From: Branchiostoma floridae
Lineage: Eukaryota; Chordata; Leptocardii; Amphioxiformes; Branchiostomatidae
Reading direction: 5' to 3'
Length of the DNA stretch: 64,000 nt
Assembly: GCF_000003815.2 (NCBI RefSeq)
Contig: NC_049982.1
Location: forward strand, 20,482,083-20,546,082
Positions 48,552-61,149 of this stretch are shown piece after piece. Position numbers and translations under genes: made by a program. The stretch's first letter is position 1. Each line of letters starts with the position of its first letter. The notes below the pieces were generated by a model. It was not told the DNA's origin. It did no database searches and saw nothing but the letters and a program-made list of their open reading frames with translations.

Positions 48552-49450
48552 CGCCCCCCCTGCCCCCCCGGGGCCGCGGCCACTGTTTCCAACGACCACC
48601 GCGGGCACGCGTAGTTTTTTCAAAATGTTGCCAGACTACCTCATAATTTTGAAGGATGTAGCGACATCGATATTGATTATAACTTGAGAAATGGGCCGGC
48701 TTTTGGTCAGATTTTGACGCGTCGATGGTCCGCAACACACACTGACGAAAGTGGCGGCATCTGGGTCATACGGGGTCATTGGGATAGTCTATTAGACTGG
48801 GGGTGGAAATGTTACGCGCGGTGTGATTATACTCTACATTTAACTATATAAAATGTATCTGTTGCAGAAGTTGCATAAATAAGGCAAACTGCTACCAAAA
48901 CATTTGACTTCATCACGTATTTATCTGAAATAAAAGTCTGTGTTTCGTTTAAAAAAACTGCTCGCCCATGCTTGCATGCAGTGAAGTGACCCAAGCTCGA
49001 AATTTCTGTTTAGACACGCTTCCGACTGTTTTTCTCGTAGAATATTTGCTTTTTTAGTGGTGTTGGGACATTGGCTCCAACAACAGGAGAGAAACGAAAC
49101 CATACATGTTATTTTCATGGGCAATATTGCCAAAATTAACCAGTTGGTCTTCTGCCACACTGCCGATTTTTGGAAAGAACCGGTGCACATGTTCCGGCGA
49201 ATCTTGCGGCGTCCGCAGTTGTTAACCATAGCGGTAAGATGATTTTGCAAGCAAACTTGCCCATAAACTTCTTTTCTAATCCGTGTATCATACTTTTTTG
49301 CCATGTTGTAGGTATGGTTGTATGTCTAATGTCCACTGTACCCGTATGTATGACGTAAAAACCATGAAACAAGCCCGAATCCAATCCAATTGTGTTCACA
49401 TGGCCGATTCCGGTCAATCGGATTGCGCGCCAATCGGATTGCGCGCGCTG

Positions 49451-49472
49451 AATCCACCTCCGGAGGTGGATT
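49451..49472. repeat. 22-bp perfect palindrome in the transposon sub-terminal region
   Basis: Core CCACCTCCGGAGGTGG flanked by AAT and ATT, perfectly self-complementary. It lies between GCGCGC-rich sequence and a cluster of ATCCA direct repeats. Confidence 0.9.
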
Positions 49473-52400
49473 GCAATCCTATCCAATCCAATCCAAAATG
49501 GGCAATCCAATCGGATTAGTTCTGTTCACATGGCTTTGGATTGGTCATTTTAATCGGATTCCTCGTTTAACTCACTTGCTTTTTTCCCATGTGAACGGGG
49601 TCTAAGACATCAGCAAATCACATGAACAGGAAAGAATATTGTAAGAGAACATATGTAAAGTGTTTTTTCTGTATCTCCTGTCCACAAACCAAGCGATAGA
49701 ATTACTGCTGCCTTGTCCTATTACGGAAGGTCCAGTTTTAGACCTGTGTAAGTCTGCAGTGTCAAGGTTAATCCAACTCCTAATCTGTTACAAATCTCCT
49801 TTGTCAGAATGTCAGGATGAATATTTTATAAAAAGGAAGTGAAATATACCCTGATAAGAGTCATATTTGACACAAGCGGTCATGAAAAATGGATAGAGTT
49901 ATTCGGCCAGACACTTCCGCAACACTGCAGTGTTCAAGTCTTCATTTTGGTGCCTTCAACCATATGATTGGTATCGATCTATGGCGGCTAGATCTGATAA
50001 CAGATACTCAGTCCTTTACCTGCCAACAAATCCTACTACTTCTAGAATGAGCAAGTTTGTCTGTAATTGTAGACTCTTATGGTCATTACAGGATAATATG
50101 TAGGGGGAAATGAGGATAATGGTTCAATTATTTCTTAACAGCCAGGAAAATGAGCTGTATATATATCTACATGCGTGTGTGTGCCAGCCCAGAGCTGGTC
50201 CAGCCTCTATATTTAGGAACATCTCTAGGCATATTGGGTGTCCATGCTGTGTGCTTTTCCTCCCTTTCATGGAGAGAGGACCAAGAAAAAAGGGCCAAAA
50301 GGTAAGGCAGGTCTGTCACAAATTTAGCAGGAACAGCATTTCAGTCTTTCTGACACATGATAGATTTGTCCTGACAACCTATAGGGTCAGCCCAGAGGCA
50401 ACCCACACTTGAGTTAGGATTGTTGCAGATCAGAGACATCGTTTCTCACAGTGAGATCTACCGTACCGCCACAGCGTGATATCTGTGCACATTCTGGCAT
50501 TTATACAACGATTATCCTTACTTCGTGACGAAAAGCAGTGGGGTCTTCAGTAACTTTGGTAAGGCAGAACTTTTTACCAGCTACCTTTGTGGGAAATATT
50601 TGTGTCAGTTATTCTGTGTCGGGTAGGTAAAGAAATCAGTGCTGCAGTATGTTACATCATGGTCTGCTATTCTTGCAGTTTTATGACTTTCCCCAGAGGG
50701 ATGGCTAGATTCATTTCCATTTTGATAGCTTTTATGTTGGCTGTCGTATAAATGTTTCCGCTCAGCTCAGAACCAGCACTTGGCTGTCATGGGGGTGATT
50801 CAATTTCAGTTAACATCTAGCTCATCAGGGATAGAAAATACAGGGATTAGTTTTAGTCATGTAATTAGAGTTTTAGAAGAGTGTCTATCCTGCAAATCCA
50901 CTGTCTTCTCTTTGGTTACTTTCATGTTACAATTCAATCTCGGATCACTGATCACACTGAAATTGCATACCACATGTACATGTGTTAAAATGCAATATTA
51001 TTGCCTACTCAAAACCAGTTGTCAGGCTGACGTTTTGGACCTTGTTGCCGTTATCAACGTCTCCATCTTAATATTTTATGGGCTGGAATGCAGTGGCTGT
51101 GACTTTGTCTGGTGGTTTTGAATATTTCCGCCCCGTCTAGTCTAGACATCACGGAAGCCCACTTGATCCCAAGTATTTGGGAATCCCATAAGAGCTAGGG
51201 GTGATCCCCAGTGTGATTCATTCTGTCCTGCACTTGGCCTTGTCTGTTGGATGGTTGACAGGTTCTCTTGGACACCCCTGCCAAATAATGGTACCTTCTT
51301 GCAGACCAATAAAGTACAGTAGACAGACTTGGAGCGAGTGAATGGGGCAATCCTCATAGGCGAGGTGGATATATTTTTTTTCAATTATAATCATAAATGG
51401 AATACCCTTGTTATACTTTTTATGTTTTAAATATAACATTCCAGGTCCAATCCGCAGTTATGTTTTCACTCAGTGGTTACCAGTATGGAGATCATGACTA
51501 TAGGGCATCTTAACTGTTGTATTCCCCAAAATATGTTCAACATTTGGCATATGGTCTTATCTTCCTCAAACTGCTGTTTTCCATCAGTCACTTCCACACC
51601 AACAAAGTTTCAGTGGATACACCAGTTTTCAATAACCTTCTTACCCTAGCCTAAAGATGGAAGTGACCTTGTGGAAGGTTCAGTCAGGAAAATGAATTCC
51701 TGCCGCTATTGAAGACTATTCCATGTGACTCAAAGGTCAGATCCAACTTTGGGGTCAACAGTTTTCCAGCAGCAATTACTTGATAATTAACTGATAATGA
51801 TCAGCCCTGCAGATAAAAACAGTTTCTGTTTTCTGTGTGGTTACCATCAGGCTTGTGTCCATAAATACTACAGGAAAGGATCATGAGAATAAACACTAAT
51901 CTTGGAATTAAGATGATTTTCAATCACCTTGTCAAGTTTCTTAAGTTTTTGAAACATGATAGGAAAAATGAAGATATGTTTGTTTACATTCTTCATTTTC
52001 TGTGCTGAATATCACATTCAAGACATTCAGTGTTCACTTTGTATGTTGTTGCTTCTTTTTACCCTCTTAGTTAACGTGCCATGTAGTACTTACTGAAACC
52101 TGGTCAAGTCATGTTTCTAGAATGTTGAACTTGATGGTAGAAGCATTCTCAGCTTTTGATATATCAGAACCATTTTCAAAGTGTCTGGACTGCTGTAATC
52201 AGACACTTTACAATATACAAAAATGGAATGTTTCTCCTGTCTCCATTTCCAGTTATCTGATAACATTCAGATGTTTTAGGTGACCTTCTGACTAGCTTGA
52301 CCCTGATAGAGGGTGGTGTTGGGGATCTGACAGCATGGCTAGAGGTTACACAGGTCTGCTACATGGCCTGAGGGATGGTTTAAGTTTGCTACTGGGTTAG

Positions 52401-53270
52401 GTTATGGATTTTCCAGGTGATTTAGTGTAGATAAGTGCAGGTCTTTGATCTCAAGATAAGGATTAAGGATATGAAGGTAGAATTACATGAACTGCCACAC
52501 ACACACCTAGGCAAAGTATAACATCTTATCCAGCCTTGTGAGGTTTGTCTGCTGCAAGAAGAAGAAAACCCTCAGCAAAGATTGTTAGGGAGCAAGTCGA
52601 TGCTGTACTTGGTAGATGCCAGGCTAGACAAAGTAGAATGTAAGGCAGAGGATGAAACCAGGTATGTCTGCTGAGGAGTGGGATTTAAAAGTTTGTCACA
52701 TTTGTTGCTGGACAGTGGTCATAATATTTACTGAATGACGGGTATTTTCTGGTTTAATTACCAACTATCCATATACGAGTAGATAGTTTCGGAAAAGTTC
52801 AGCTTTATCAGCAAGCTGTGATTAGAGTAGACATTTTGTAAGTTTTTCTTATATGATAAAGATCTTTTTTCAATCAGGGTGTTTCATTAGTGGTGTGTGG
52901 ACAAATCAGTGGCTTTGTTGATAACAGGTCCCAGCTGTCAGTGCTGAGGATATTAGGAAGCAGTTTTTGTCACAAGCTGGCCCATGTCTTCATAATATTT
53001 ACGTATGGAAATTATCCCTAAGATTCTTTTGGACTCAAATCATGACAGGTTGATATCCATACCACCACATGATATGCCCTGCAGCTTATTCAGAGTATTT
53101 GGAAGAGTCTCCCTCCATTTGTACAGTTTTACAAAATAAAGTCTTGACTCTTGTTCCATGTGATATACCATCATATAATTTAGATTCATTGGGTATGATC
53201 ATGGAGTAAAGACCCCATCCTTTACCAAACCGTTCCTTTGCTTTGCATTTTCCATACGTAGCCCATTTTA

Positions 53271-53462
53271 CAACAAACCCTTGCCATATCCAGTCTCAGC
53301 TACACCCATCTTTTGCGGCACCCACGTTTTGCTTTATCCAGCCATTGCCACACCCAGCCCTTGCCACACCCAGTCTTTGCTACACCCAGCTTTTGCAACA
53401 CTCACCCAGCTTATGCATTACACCAGGCCTTGCTACACCCAGGCTTGCTGCACCCAGCCTTT
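53271..53462. repeat. 18-19 bp minisatellite CACCCAGCCTTTGCTA
   Basis: About ten diverged units of (C)ACACCCAGYYTTTGC. Overlapping open frames on the plus strand encode the repeat (e.g. HPAFATP) and are not genes. Confidence 0.75.
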
Positions 53463-56388
53463 GTTGTGGCTGGTATTGGTACTGTGCTGCTCCAAAGACC
53501 TAACGTCCTCTTTCATCCCCTCTTAATGTTGCAATTTGAATTCAACAGCTGTGAAAGGCAGTCTTCATGCATGCATATGGGCAAGGTATGAAATCAGAGA
53601 ACTTTTTTTCGTTACATTGTTGTTTGGTTGTGGACCAAACTAGCTATATTAGGAGGGAACCACACAATGTTACTGCCAGACCCCCTATGTGTAGTGCTAA
53701 TGGTTCATTTGGGCATAAATTTAAGACTGCAATGTCCAGAAGAAAGTTTCCAAACAACATGTAAGTGTATCTTTGTGGCTATGAATTATGATACACCAAT
53801 ATGATGATGATAGATTGCATTTGCCCTATGCTTTTGAAATGAAAAATGAAAGCATATGTTGATTACAGATTTGATTGAGTTATTAAATGCTGTGTGATGG
53901 GAATAGACTATTGGGAAGAAAGACTATAATGAGTCCTGAGGCCTTAACCCAGTATATGGAAATTCACCATGAGTTTTGAAAATAAACAGATGATTTTGTT
54001 ATAAGGCCTCAGGACCAGGGTAATAATCTCTCTGTCAAGTCATGAGAACAAGTAAGAAGGATCTTGCTGTTATTTGTTGCGGATGTTGGAGGGAGATGGA
54101 GAGGGACGTGCCCCCTATCCTGCCAGGTCAGCTGATTGGAGTATTTCTGCCCATCAGCCGGGTGCTCCGGTGACCTCTCCTGCCATTTGCTGGTGGTTGA
54201 CTTCGAGTTATGACTGTTATTTTCCAGCGTAATCTACATACAGTAACGGATTCTAGTTCACTCAGACTCAGATGGCAATAGGTCCTATGATAATTCTCAC
54301 TGTCTGCATTTTTAACCTATTTCCTTCTTGAGTAATATCTGTTTCTTCTTTTGTGCATTTTCATCCCCTAGCCCTTACTAACCAATCTAGTTTGTGAAAT
54401 GCTAACTTGAAGGGTGATTTTTTAGCTTTGCTACAGAACATTTTACTGGAAAAATGTGATGTTATCTATAGACTGCCTGAAACAGCATGCATAGGCTACT
54501 GTTAAGGGATAGGGCCCCCTTTAATTAAAGTTCCCACAACAGATATAGTTTGCACTTTTACATTTTGTACACCTTGAACCTACCTGAGGCATACCTGTCA
54601 CAGAGAACCTGATATTCACACTTAAAGTCTCCTGTCCTAGTCTCCATGTTACTAATACTAAGTACCCCTTTTCTTCTTGCACTTGACTACAAGTACTCAT
54701 TATTGGGTGCTTCTGGTGTATCAAGTATGGAGGCTAGACCCTACCACACAAAGAGATATATTTTTGCCTTCTCTGCTATTAACATTGCATGTGTGTATCA
54801 CAGATTATACCTGGTACTTACATGTACCTGGAGCACCTGGGACAAACACGCTTGTTGTTGTTGATATCTGGGACACAATTTAGTCACACTTGGGGTGCAC
54901 CAGTCATGGGTGCTGCACCTGTAAGCTTCCCTGGAGGAACATGAAGCATTCTTGGCTTGAAGTGTTACACTGATGGACAGGTAGTTTATGTTCCTTGGGT
55001 ACCAAGCACTACTAATGTACCATGGAAGGATGGTGGTCACCTCTGGTCACAAAGACTTGAGATGAAAGCCTGAGGGTCTCACCTGTCTGTACAGGTGCTC
55101 CCTAAGACGTAACCTTATCCCAGACCTGGTGTTGCCACCTTCACAGTTGTTGTCCTAATACCCTGCTTTTGGAGCTTTCAGCATGACTTGTTCTTAACAT
55201 GTTGGGAAGTCTGTGAAACTGGATCTTTGTGGGACAAGAGACGAAATACTCTGAAAGTTTAAAGACAACCGTGAGAAGACATGCAGGACTGGTCGTCCAT
55301 TGTAGAAACAGTAACACCCCTCCGCACACACATTATCTCTTCCCCCATGCCCTCATGCCCTGGCCTTTCCCAGACATACCGAAAATGTCATTCTGAATCT
55401 AAATTTAGCATCTAAATTCTCCCCAAATCCAATTTTGGAAGCTCTATCCTTTTGAATAGAATTCTCCCTGAGTAAGATTTTACCCTTGTGCTTGTCTAAG
55501 TTTCAGACAAAAGACCTGGACATCACCCAAAGTAATGGGTACAGATCTGGTTCTGTTACCATGGCAATAGAGTGGGTCCACACCCACTGATGCAGTTGTG
55601 TCAAATGGACCTCGCTGTTACCATGGATATGACACTCACCCATGGATAAGATGACAAACTGAATAATTTTGTCACTCCTACCCATGTATAATGTTGTCAT
55701 AGAAATGGCATGACTTTCCATCAGAAAATATGGACAAGTCAATAGGGATAGGTGTCTTTCATGGGTGACAGCCTGAAATATTTAGGAGTTAGTGAGGATT
55801 TGTGATGCATGGGCTAAATGTGAAGATTTTGCAACATTGCGAGGGAATTCAAAGGGGTTCATAACAGCTTGTGATGTACTCTAACTTGTCTGGTGAGGAC
55901 ATGCCAGTTTTGTTCCATGATCGTCAGACTTTGATATTTAATGTAACCACCAGGAAGACAGAGACATTAGGCAGTGCGTGGAAAGCTAACTTCTGTAGAA
56001 ATAAAGAGGCATCCTAACATTCACCAAGTAAAGCTGACTTTTTGCATCAAATTTGTGTCATTTTGAGATAAAGTCGCAAATTTACAGTTGTGTCCTACAT
56101 TTGTATATTGTTGTTGTTAGCTTGGAACCAAGAAGTAAACTTAGTTATGCCTGATATTGACAAATTGTCTCTTGTTGTAGAACTTGCCCCCCACAGCAAC
56201 GGTTGGGTGGCAAAGTGATAATCTGACATTTGGAAAATGTCAAAATGTGATCCTTCCATCTACCAGTCGTAGATATTCATGTCTTATCCCAGGATTTTGT
56301 ATCTCCAGCTGAGAAAAGGTGGGGACAAAAATGATGACTTTTAGGCTCCAACATCAATCAACATTAGGACTCATGTTACAGTTTGATG

Positions 56389-56745
56389 CAGGGTTGTAGC
56401 CAGCACCCGTCCTTCCGTTCTTTGACGGAATTTTGCAGCTCGGGACGGAAAATATTTTTGCCCATGCCGTCCTCAGTGATGGACAAAAATCAATATGTAA
56501 AGTCAGTAAAGATATAAAAAAAACTGTCTCTCTTGTGTAATTTTTCACCAAAAAAGATGAATAACTTAGTCTACCAGCAAAATTTACACCTCAAAATCCA
56601 AGAAATAGCATTTCTGAGGGTCTAGATTTCAAAATCTTCCAGGAAAGCATGCCCCAAGACTCCTCTAGGAACGTTGTGCCTTCAGCGCTCGATAGGATTC
56701 AAAATCAAGGGGACGGAAAATGATTTCAGGCTAGCTACAACCCTG
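56389..56745. mobile_element. 357-bp hAT-type MITE with 8-bp target duplication
   Basis: Ends CAGGGTTGTAGCCAGC and GCTAGCTACAACCCTG are inverse complements bar one base; GTTTGATG flanks both sides (56381-56388, 56746-56753). CAGGG ends and an 8-bp duplication are diagnostic of hAT. No coding capacity. Its 56600-56660 part matches, in reverse, the 190-bp unit at 47690-47740. Confidence 0.93.
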
Positions 56746-56904
56746 GTTTGATGGTACACCAGTGGAAGTTGTATATCATAGTAACAGGAGATGGTAATAA
56801 AATGTTATTGCAAGTTCGTGCCCAAGGGCTAATTAGAATTAACAATTTTGTTAAATAGTAGTGAAAATATTCGTTTTGACAATGTTTTTTTTTGTTTTTA
56901 ACAG

Positions 56905-56977
56905 TATAGCTTGAACTATGTAGAATCAGCACAACAGTGCTCAGACTGTGTGTTGAAGAAATCTGAATACCTTAAAA
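56905..56977 (+). other. candidate exon of the rightward gene
   Basis: Acceptor ttttttttgtttttaacag is followed by a single open frame (YSLNYVESAQQCSDCVLKKS then EYLK) and the donor AAAA|gtaaga. The other two frames are closed at once. Starts phase 0, which would join the phase-0 end of the microexon at 45460. Family not recognised. Confidence 0.3.
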
Positions 56978-57114
56978 GTAAGAGTGGACCCAGTGTCACT
57001 ACCAGCTGCCTGGTTGTCCCACTTCCCACTGGTACCTATTGTTCCCCTGCCCTTTTCTTCACCCTTCTTTATTGTATGGCAAACTGGGTTACATCTGTGA
57101 ACCTCCCCTTTTGA

Positions 57115-59900
57115 TGTGATTTAATAGACTTGTGTGGGAGGGCGGCAGTGATTTCACAGACAGGTGAGGGGACAGATCAGTAAGGATGGTAGGGGAGGAG
57201 GGCTGGACTCTTTTAATGACAGACTTGTGACAAATCTGTAGTTACAGTTGTTGGGGAACAGACAAGTAATTGATACAGGAGAAGTGAGGATGAGGATGAA
57301 CCTTTGAGTTATGCTGGCACCTTTGAACATTTCGATGTCATATCAAAGAATTTTTTCTGTGCATCAAATTCTTCACTTGAGATAGCTGATTCCCCATTTG
57401 GATATCAAATGAACCACCCAACATGGCAAATGAGTAGAATATCATGCTGAGGGACTCAATTGAGAGTTTCAACCATGTCCACACTGGCTTCCACAGATTA
57501 GAATCTGGTGAGTGATCTGGTGAGCGGTGCAAACTTTGTAACCTACTGAATAATCTAGTTGTATACATGTCAAGTATGTGACATCTAACTTAGCGCAAAG
57601 ACGTTTAACCATGGATACGGTCAGTATTATAACTGGGTACAGTCTGTCTCTGCTGTGTGATATTTTGCACTGTAAGCACTGACCAATGTTATGTCTAGTA
57701 TTACAGGGTGCATGTACATGTATGCATGTCTCAGACAGATGCGCCCCTGTCCTGACATATTTACTTCAGTAACTGTGTATTGTTACATTTGGTACCTGGA
57801 TATCAGTTTGTTTTGGTGCCATCTGCCATCCTTTACTGACATGAAAACAACACTTACCACAATAACCTGATGTATGGAGCTTATAATTAGAGGTCGCAAC
57901 AGACTGTCCTGCTAGCAATTGCACAATACGTCTGCGCCTGCCTTTGTCGCTTTTGTGTTTGCCACTGACTTGAACATAACTCTGAGTTTGGTCAGCACAC
58001 ACTAAATGTTTGGATGTACATTAATTAGGTTGTTGATCATTTCCCTGTTGACAGTTGAGTACAGGCAAACAGAAGTTACGCTTTCAATGATGAAAAGTGT
58101 CAAGTTTGATAAGTCTTCTCTTCAACTTTAACGAGTTGTAGTCGCCTTTGCTGATCAAAGACATTGTGTCCTAGTCCTGACCAATGACAAAGTTTGCTTT
58201 TTGTTGAGCTATAACTAAGTCAGTAATACATTTATTAGATGGAACTGGAAATGGATCGTTAGTAGTGAATGACATGCAATCTAGGTTTATCCAATTTAAG
58301 ATTTTATATTGTGTACCAGAGATTATCCCACCGCAAATAGCCCTTGTCTGTCCTATAATTGAATAGAAAAATGTTCTTATGGCCATCTTTAGAATTGGTC
58401 AGCCTGAAAATGTTTTTTTCAGAATCAAAAAGAAATGTCATTCACTTGCGCAGGGCAGTGGAGGCAAGCCTTCCTGGCTTCCCTGTGTGCATGTCGGTAT
58501 TAATGATGTAGAGGAACAATCAGAAAACATCATTAAATCTGCCTGTAGAGATAATAACCAATAAGCGCATGATTGGTAATAACACATGCTAATTAGTGGG
58601 AACAAAGGCCCCCTATCAGCCTGTGTTGTTGACATGGTGTCCATTAGGCCTTGGAACCTTTTACTGGGCCTTGGGCACAACAAATAAATCTTGTGGTTTT
58701 CAGGTTATTTGAAATAAAATTTTAAGAAAGGATACAAAAGATTCCATTTAAAGTTAAAGACTTCAAAATCAAAACACATCAATTGTATCATCAGATTGCA
58801 AATCTAGAGTAACATAACGTAACTAAAACCTAACATGTACAGAACTGATGACATGACAAGAATTTAAGGAAATGATAAGCTGTGAGACTTTTGTTTTGAT
58901 GCTTTGATTATTTAAAGTATGTCGTCATTGACATACCGGTAGGTGTAAGAATTAAATGATAGCTAAAGGCTCTTGTCATCTTGAACATACATGTATCAAC
59001 TGTGAGGACCAAGGAGTTTTGATATGGCCCACTAATGGCCCACAATAAAGCCATTCTCCTCCATATCGGCCCATCTAAATGGCCCTGATTATGATGGAGG
59101 TGCGATACGGCGGGCCCAGGGGCACTATCAGATGTTATTGCATTAATAACAAGGTAACCACCAGAGACCAGCCCCAGTAGATCTCACATGATTGTGGAGG
59201 AACATCTATCTCACATAGTGTGCAGCCAGAGCTGGCTGGGATATCAGCAGATCGAGAAGCGAGTGGCTTGTTGAACAATGTTTCTGTCACAGGTGCAGGA
59301 ACGTTCAGGACAGTGATCCATTCACTGGCATTCTTCATCTTCATCTTTAGGTTCTAAATTTTATTTACTATCCAGTCTAAGATCATAAATCTTATGCTTT
59401 CAGTTTACTTGTACAGTGATGCTTCTGTTTTATCAGATATTTTATTTTACCGTAATACATTATCATAGAATTCTTTGTTAGCTTGTAAAACATGAGCCTT
59501 ATGTATATTGTAATGTACATTTTGTACCTGTAGTTTATGTATTTGTTTTTGCAACAAAGTTGTAATAGTTATTGATAAGCCTAGCACTTAGGCAGTATCT
59601 GTATAGCAGATGATCTGATATCTCAGCACCAAATTTAGGTTGGTATTTGCTAACAGGCGGGGCAGCGCTCTCATGTCATGAATATGGACCCATGGCAAAA
59701 TAGAGCCCACTTATGCTGGAGTGGTGGGTTAATAAGAAGTAAGCTCATTTAGTGTAGCCTAGAGGCCATGGTATACTGCATTAGATGGTTAAAGAATGAG
59801 CCTTAGGTGCAGCCTAGCTGGAATTAAATTGTACTGAAGTGAGAGTGTAGCCAGAACGTGCTCTAATTTAAAGTTCAGATTGTATTGAAGTGGAAAGTGG
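57115..59900. other. non-coding stretch
   Basis: Only short chance frames. No splice pair with a convincing open frame and no delimited repeat was found. Confidence 0.5.
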
Positions 59901-59902
59901 TT

Positions 59903-59938
59903 AGCTTATGTCGTGTAAAACTTAACACGACATAAGCT
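59903..59938. repeat. perfect 14-bp hairpin with 8-nt loop
   Basis: AGCTTATGTCGTGT (59903-59916) and ACACGACATAAGCT (59925-59938) pair fully. A second inverted repeat, TTTTCTAACC / GGTTAGAAAA, lies just downstream (about 59951-59993). Transcription is unknown; the stem is too short for a miRNA precursor. Confidence 0.8.
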
Positions 59939-60184
59939 GGGCTGACGTTTTTCTAACCCTTTACTTAAAAAAAAGGTATAAGGTTAGAAAATGGTTCTGT
60001 AACATGGCCTGGGGCCCAGCTTATTGTGGTAGCACTACAAAATCAGTTCCTCTTGCAAATCAGGTATGAAGTGTGACCTGTGTTGGGTGGTCTGGTTCCT
60101 GGGAGCACTGAGACTTGGCACAGTGTGTGTCAGAACTGACATAAGGACTATTGCTGTGTATATGTGTTTGTGTACCTGTATGCA

Positions 60185-60212
60185 TGTGTATATATTATAT
60201 ATATATATATAC
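60185..60212. repeat. AT dinucleotide microsatellite
   Basis: Run of (TA)n in TATATTATATATATATATAT context. Confidence 0.9.
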
Positions 60213-61149
60213 ATTCTCAATACATACCAAAGTCATCACCCCTCTCTCTTCTTCGCTTTACTTTTAAATTTACTATTTTAGTTCAATGAGCACATTGTAG
60301 CTGAACAAATGAAGACTAAGTGGTCTTTTCCTGGTTTACTAAACAGGTGATCATCTCAGGTGATGTGAAGGCAGGATTAGTCATCAGAAGATTATGTGCG
60401 GAAGTGTTCCCTATTGTTCAGACTTAAGTGTTTTGCTAGTAGAGATGGGTAAGTTCCTTACAACGGACAGGTGGGCTTGATTCCTGTAAAGAATAGATGA
60501 TTCCAACCCATTAAACAGGAGTTATCTCAGCTGATGATGCTAAGTGTTTGAATGGTGTTTGTAAGGCCATGTGTTTGTTCAGAAGTGGCGAATAGTTGGA
60601 TTAATGGAGTCATGTATTGTAAGGAGTGAAAAAGAGTTAATGTCTTGGCAGAAATAAAACTGTTTGTTTGCTGCTGTCCTGAAAAAAAAGTATCTTGTCT
60701 GTACTGATCCTTTCGAAACTCTGGTTTGGAGTAGGTTACCTATTGTGACTAGTAGCAAGTTACATGTAACCCAACGTATCATTGGGTTAGAACTCTTGAG
60801 CATCAATCAGTAATTTACATTCAGGTCAGTTTTCTCCTGACTATCAGGGGAGAAAAAGAGGAGGACCCCCCATCATGGGCTCATTACCGCTGCTAATCAG
60901 GCCTGTCAGGTGCTGGGTCCTCAGGGAATCATGGGAATGGGCTGTGCTTTCATTTTTAATGCTGCCCTTCTAGCCCTAGATTAAACTGATGGTTACTGAC
61001 CACAACTGTACGCCGTTGGTTTTTTTGTTACAACAATGCTGTTCTCAGAGGATTTTAAAGTATTTATTTGTTGAAGCATTAGTAATTTGAATGGTTGGTC
61101 AAGTATTAAACCGTGTTTTGATAATGGAGATTAGAACATCTCTAACATC

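Larger units (their letters stand above)
47404..49602. mobile_element. 2.2-kb non-autonomous DNA transposon, TAA duplication (PIF/Harbinger-like)
   Basis: 51-bp terminal inverted repeats at 47404-47454 and 49552-49602 match at about 45 of 51 positions; both start GACCC(T/C)GTTCACATG. TAA flanks both ends (47401-47403, 49603-49605), as for PIF/Harbinger (TWA). Sub-terminal ATCGGATT and GTTCACATG motifs recur many times near both ends, as transposase-binding repeats do. The interior has about 190-bp tandem units, the assembly gap and a minus-strand 127-codon frame (48921-49304) of unknown nature. No transposase was recognised. Confidence 0.85.

Noticed and set aside
48362-48738. Open frames spanning the N run
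   Set aside because: Created by undetermined bases; not real coding sequence.
48921-49304. 127-codon minus-strand frame as transposase
   Set aside because: No DDE residues in a usable arrangement, no helix-turn-helix or MYB-like pattern I could recognise; kept only as an unknown frame inside the element.
53243-53591. Overlapping plus-strand frames of 81-92 codons
   Set aside because: They translate an 18-19 bp minisatellite in three frames.
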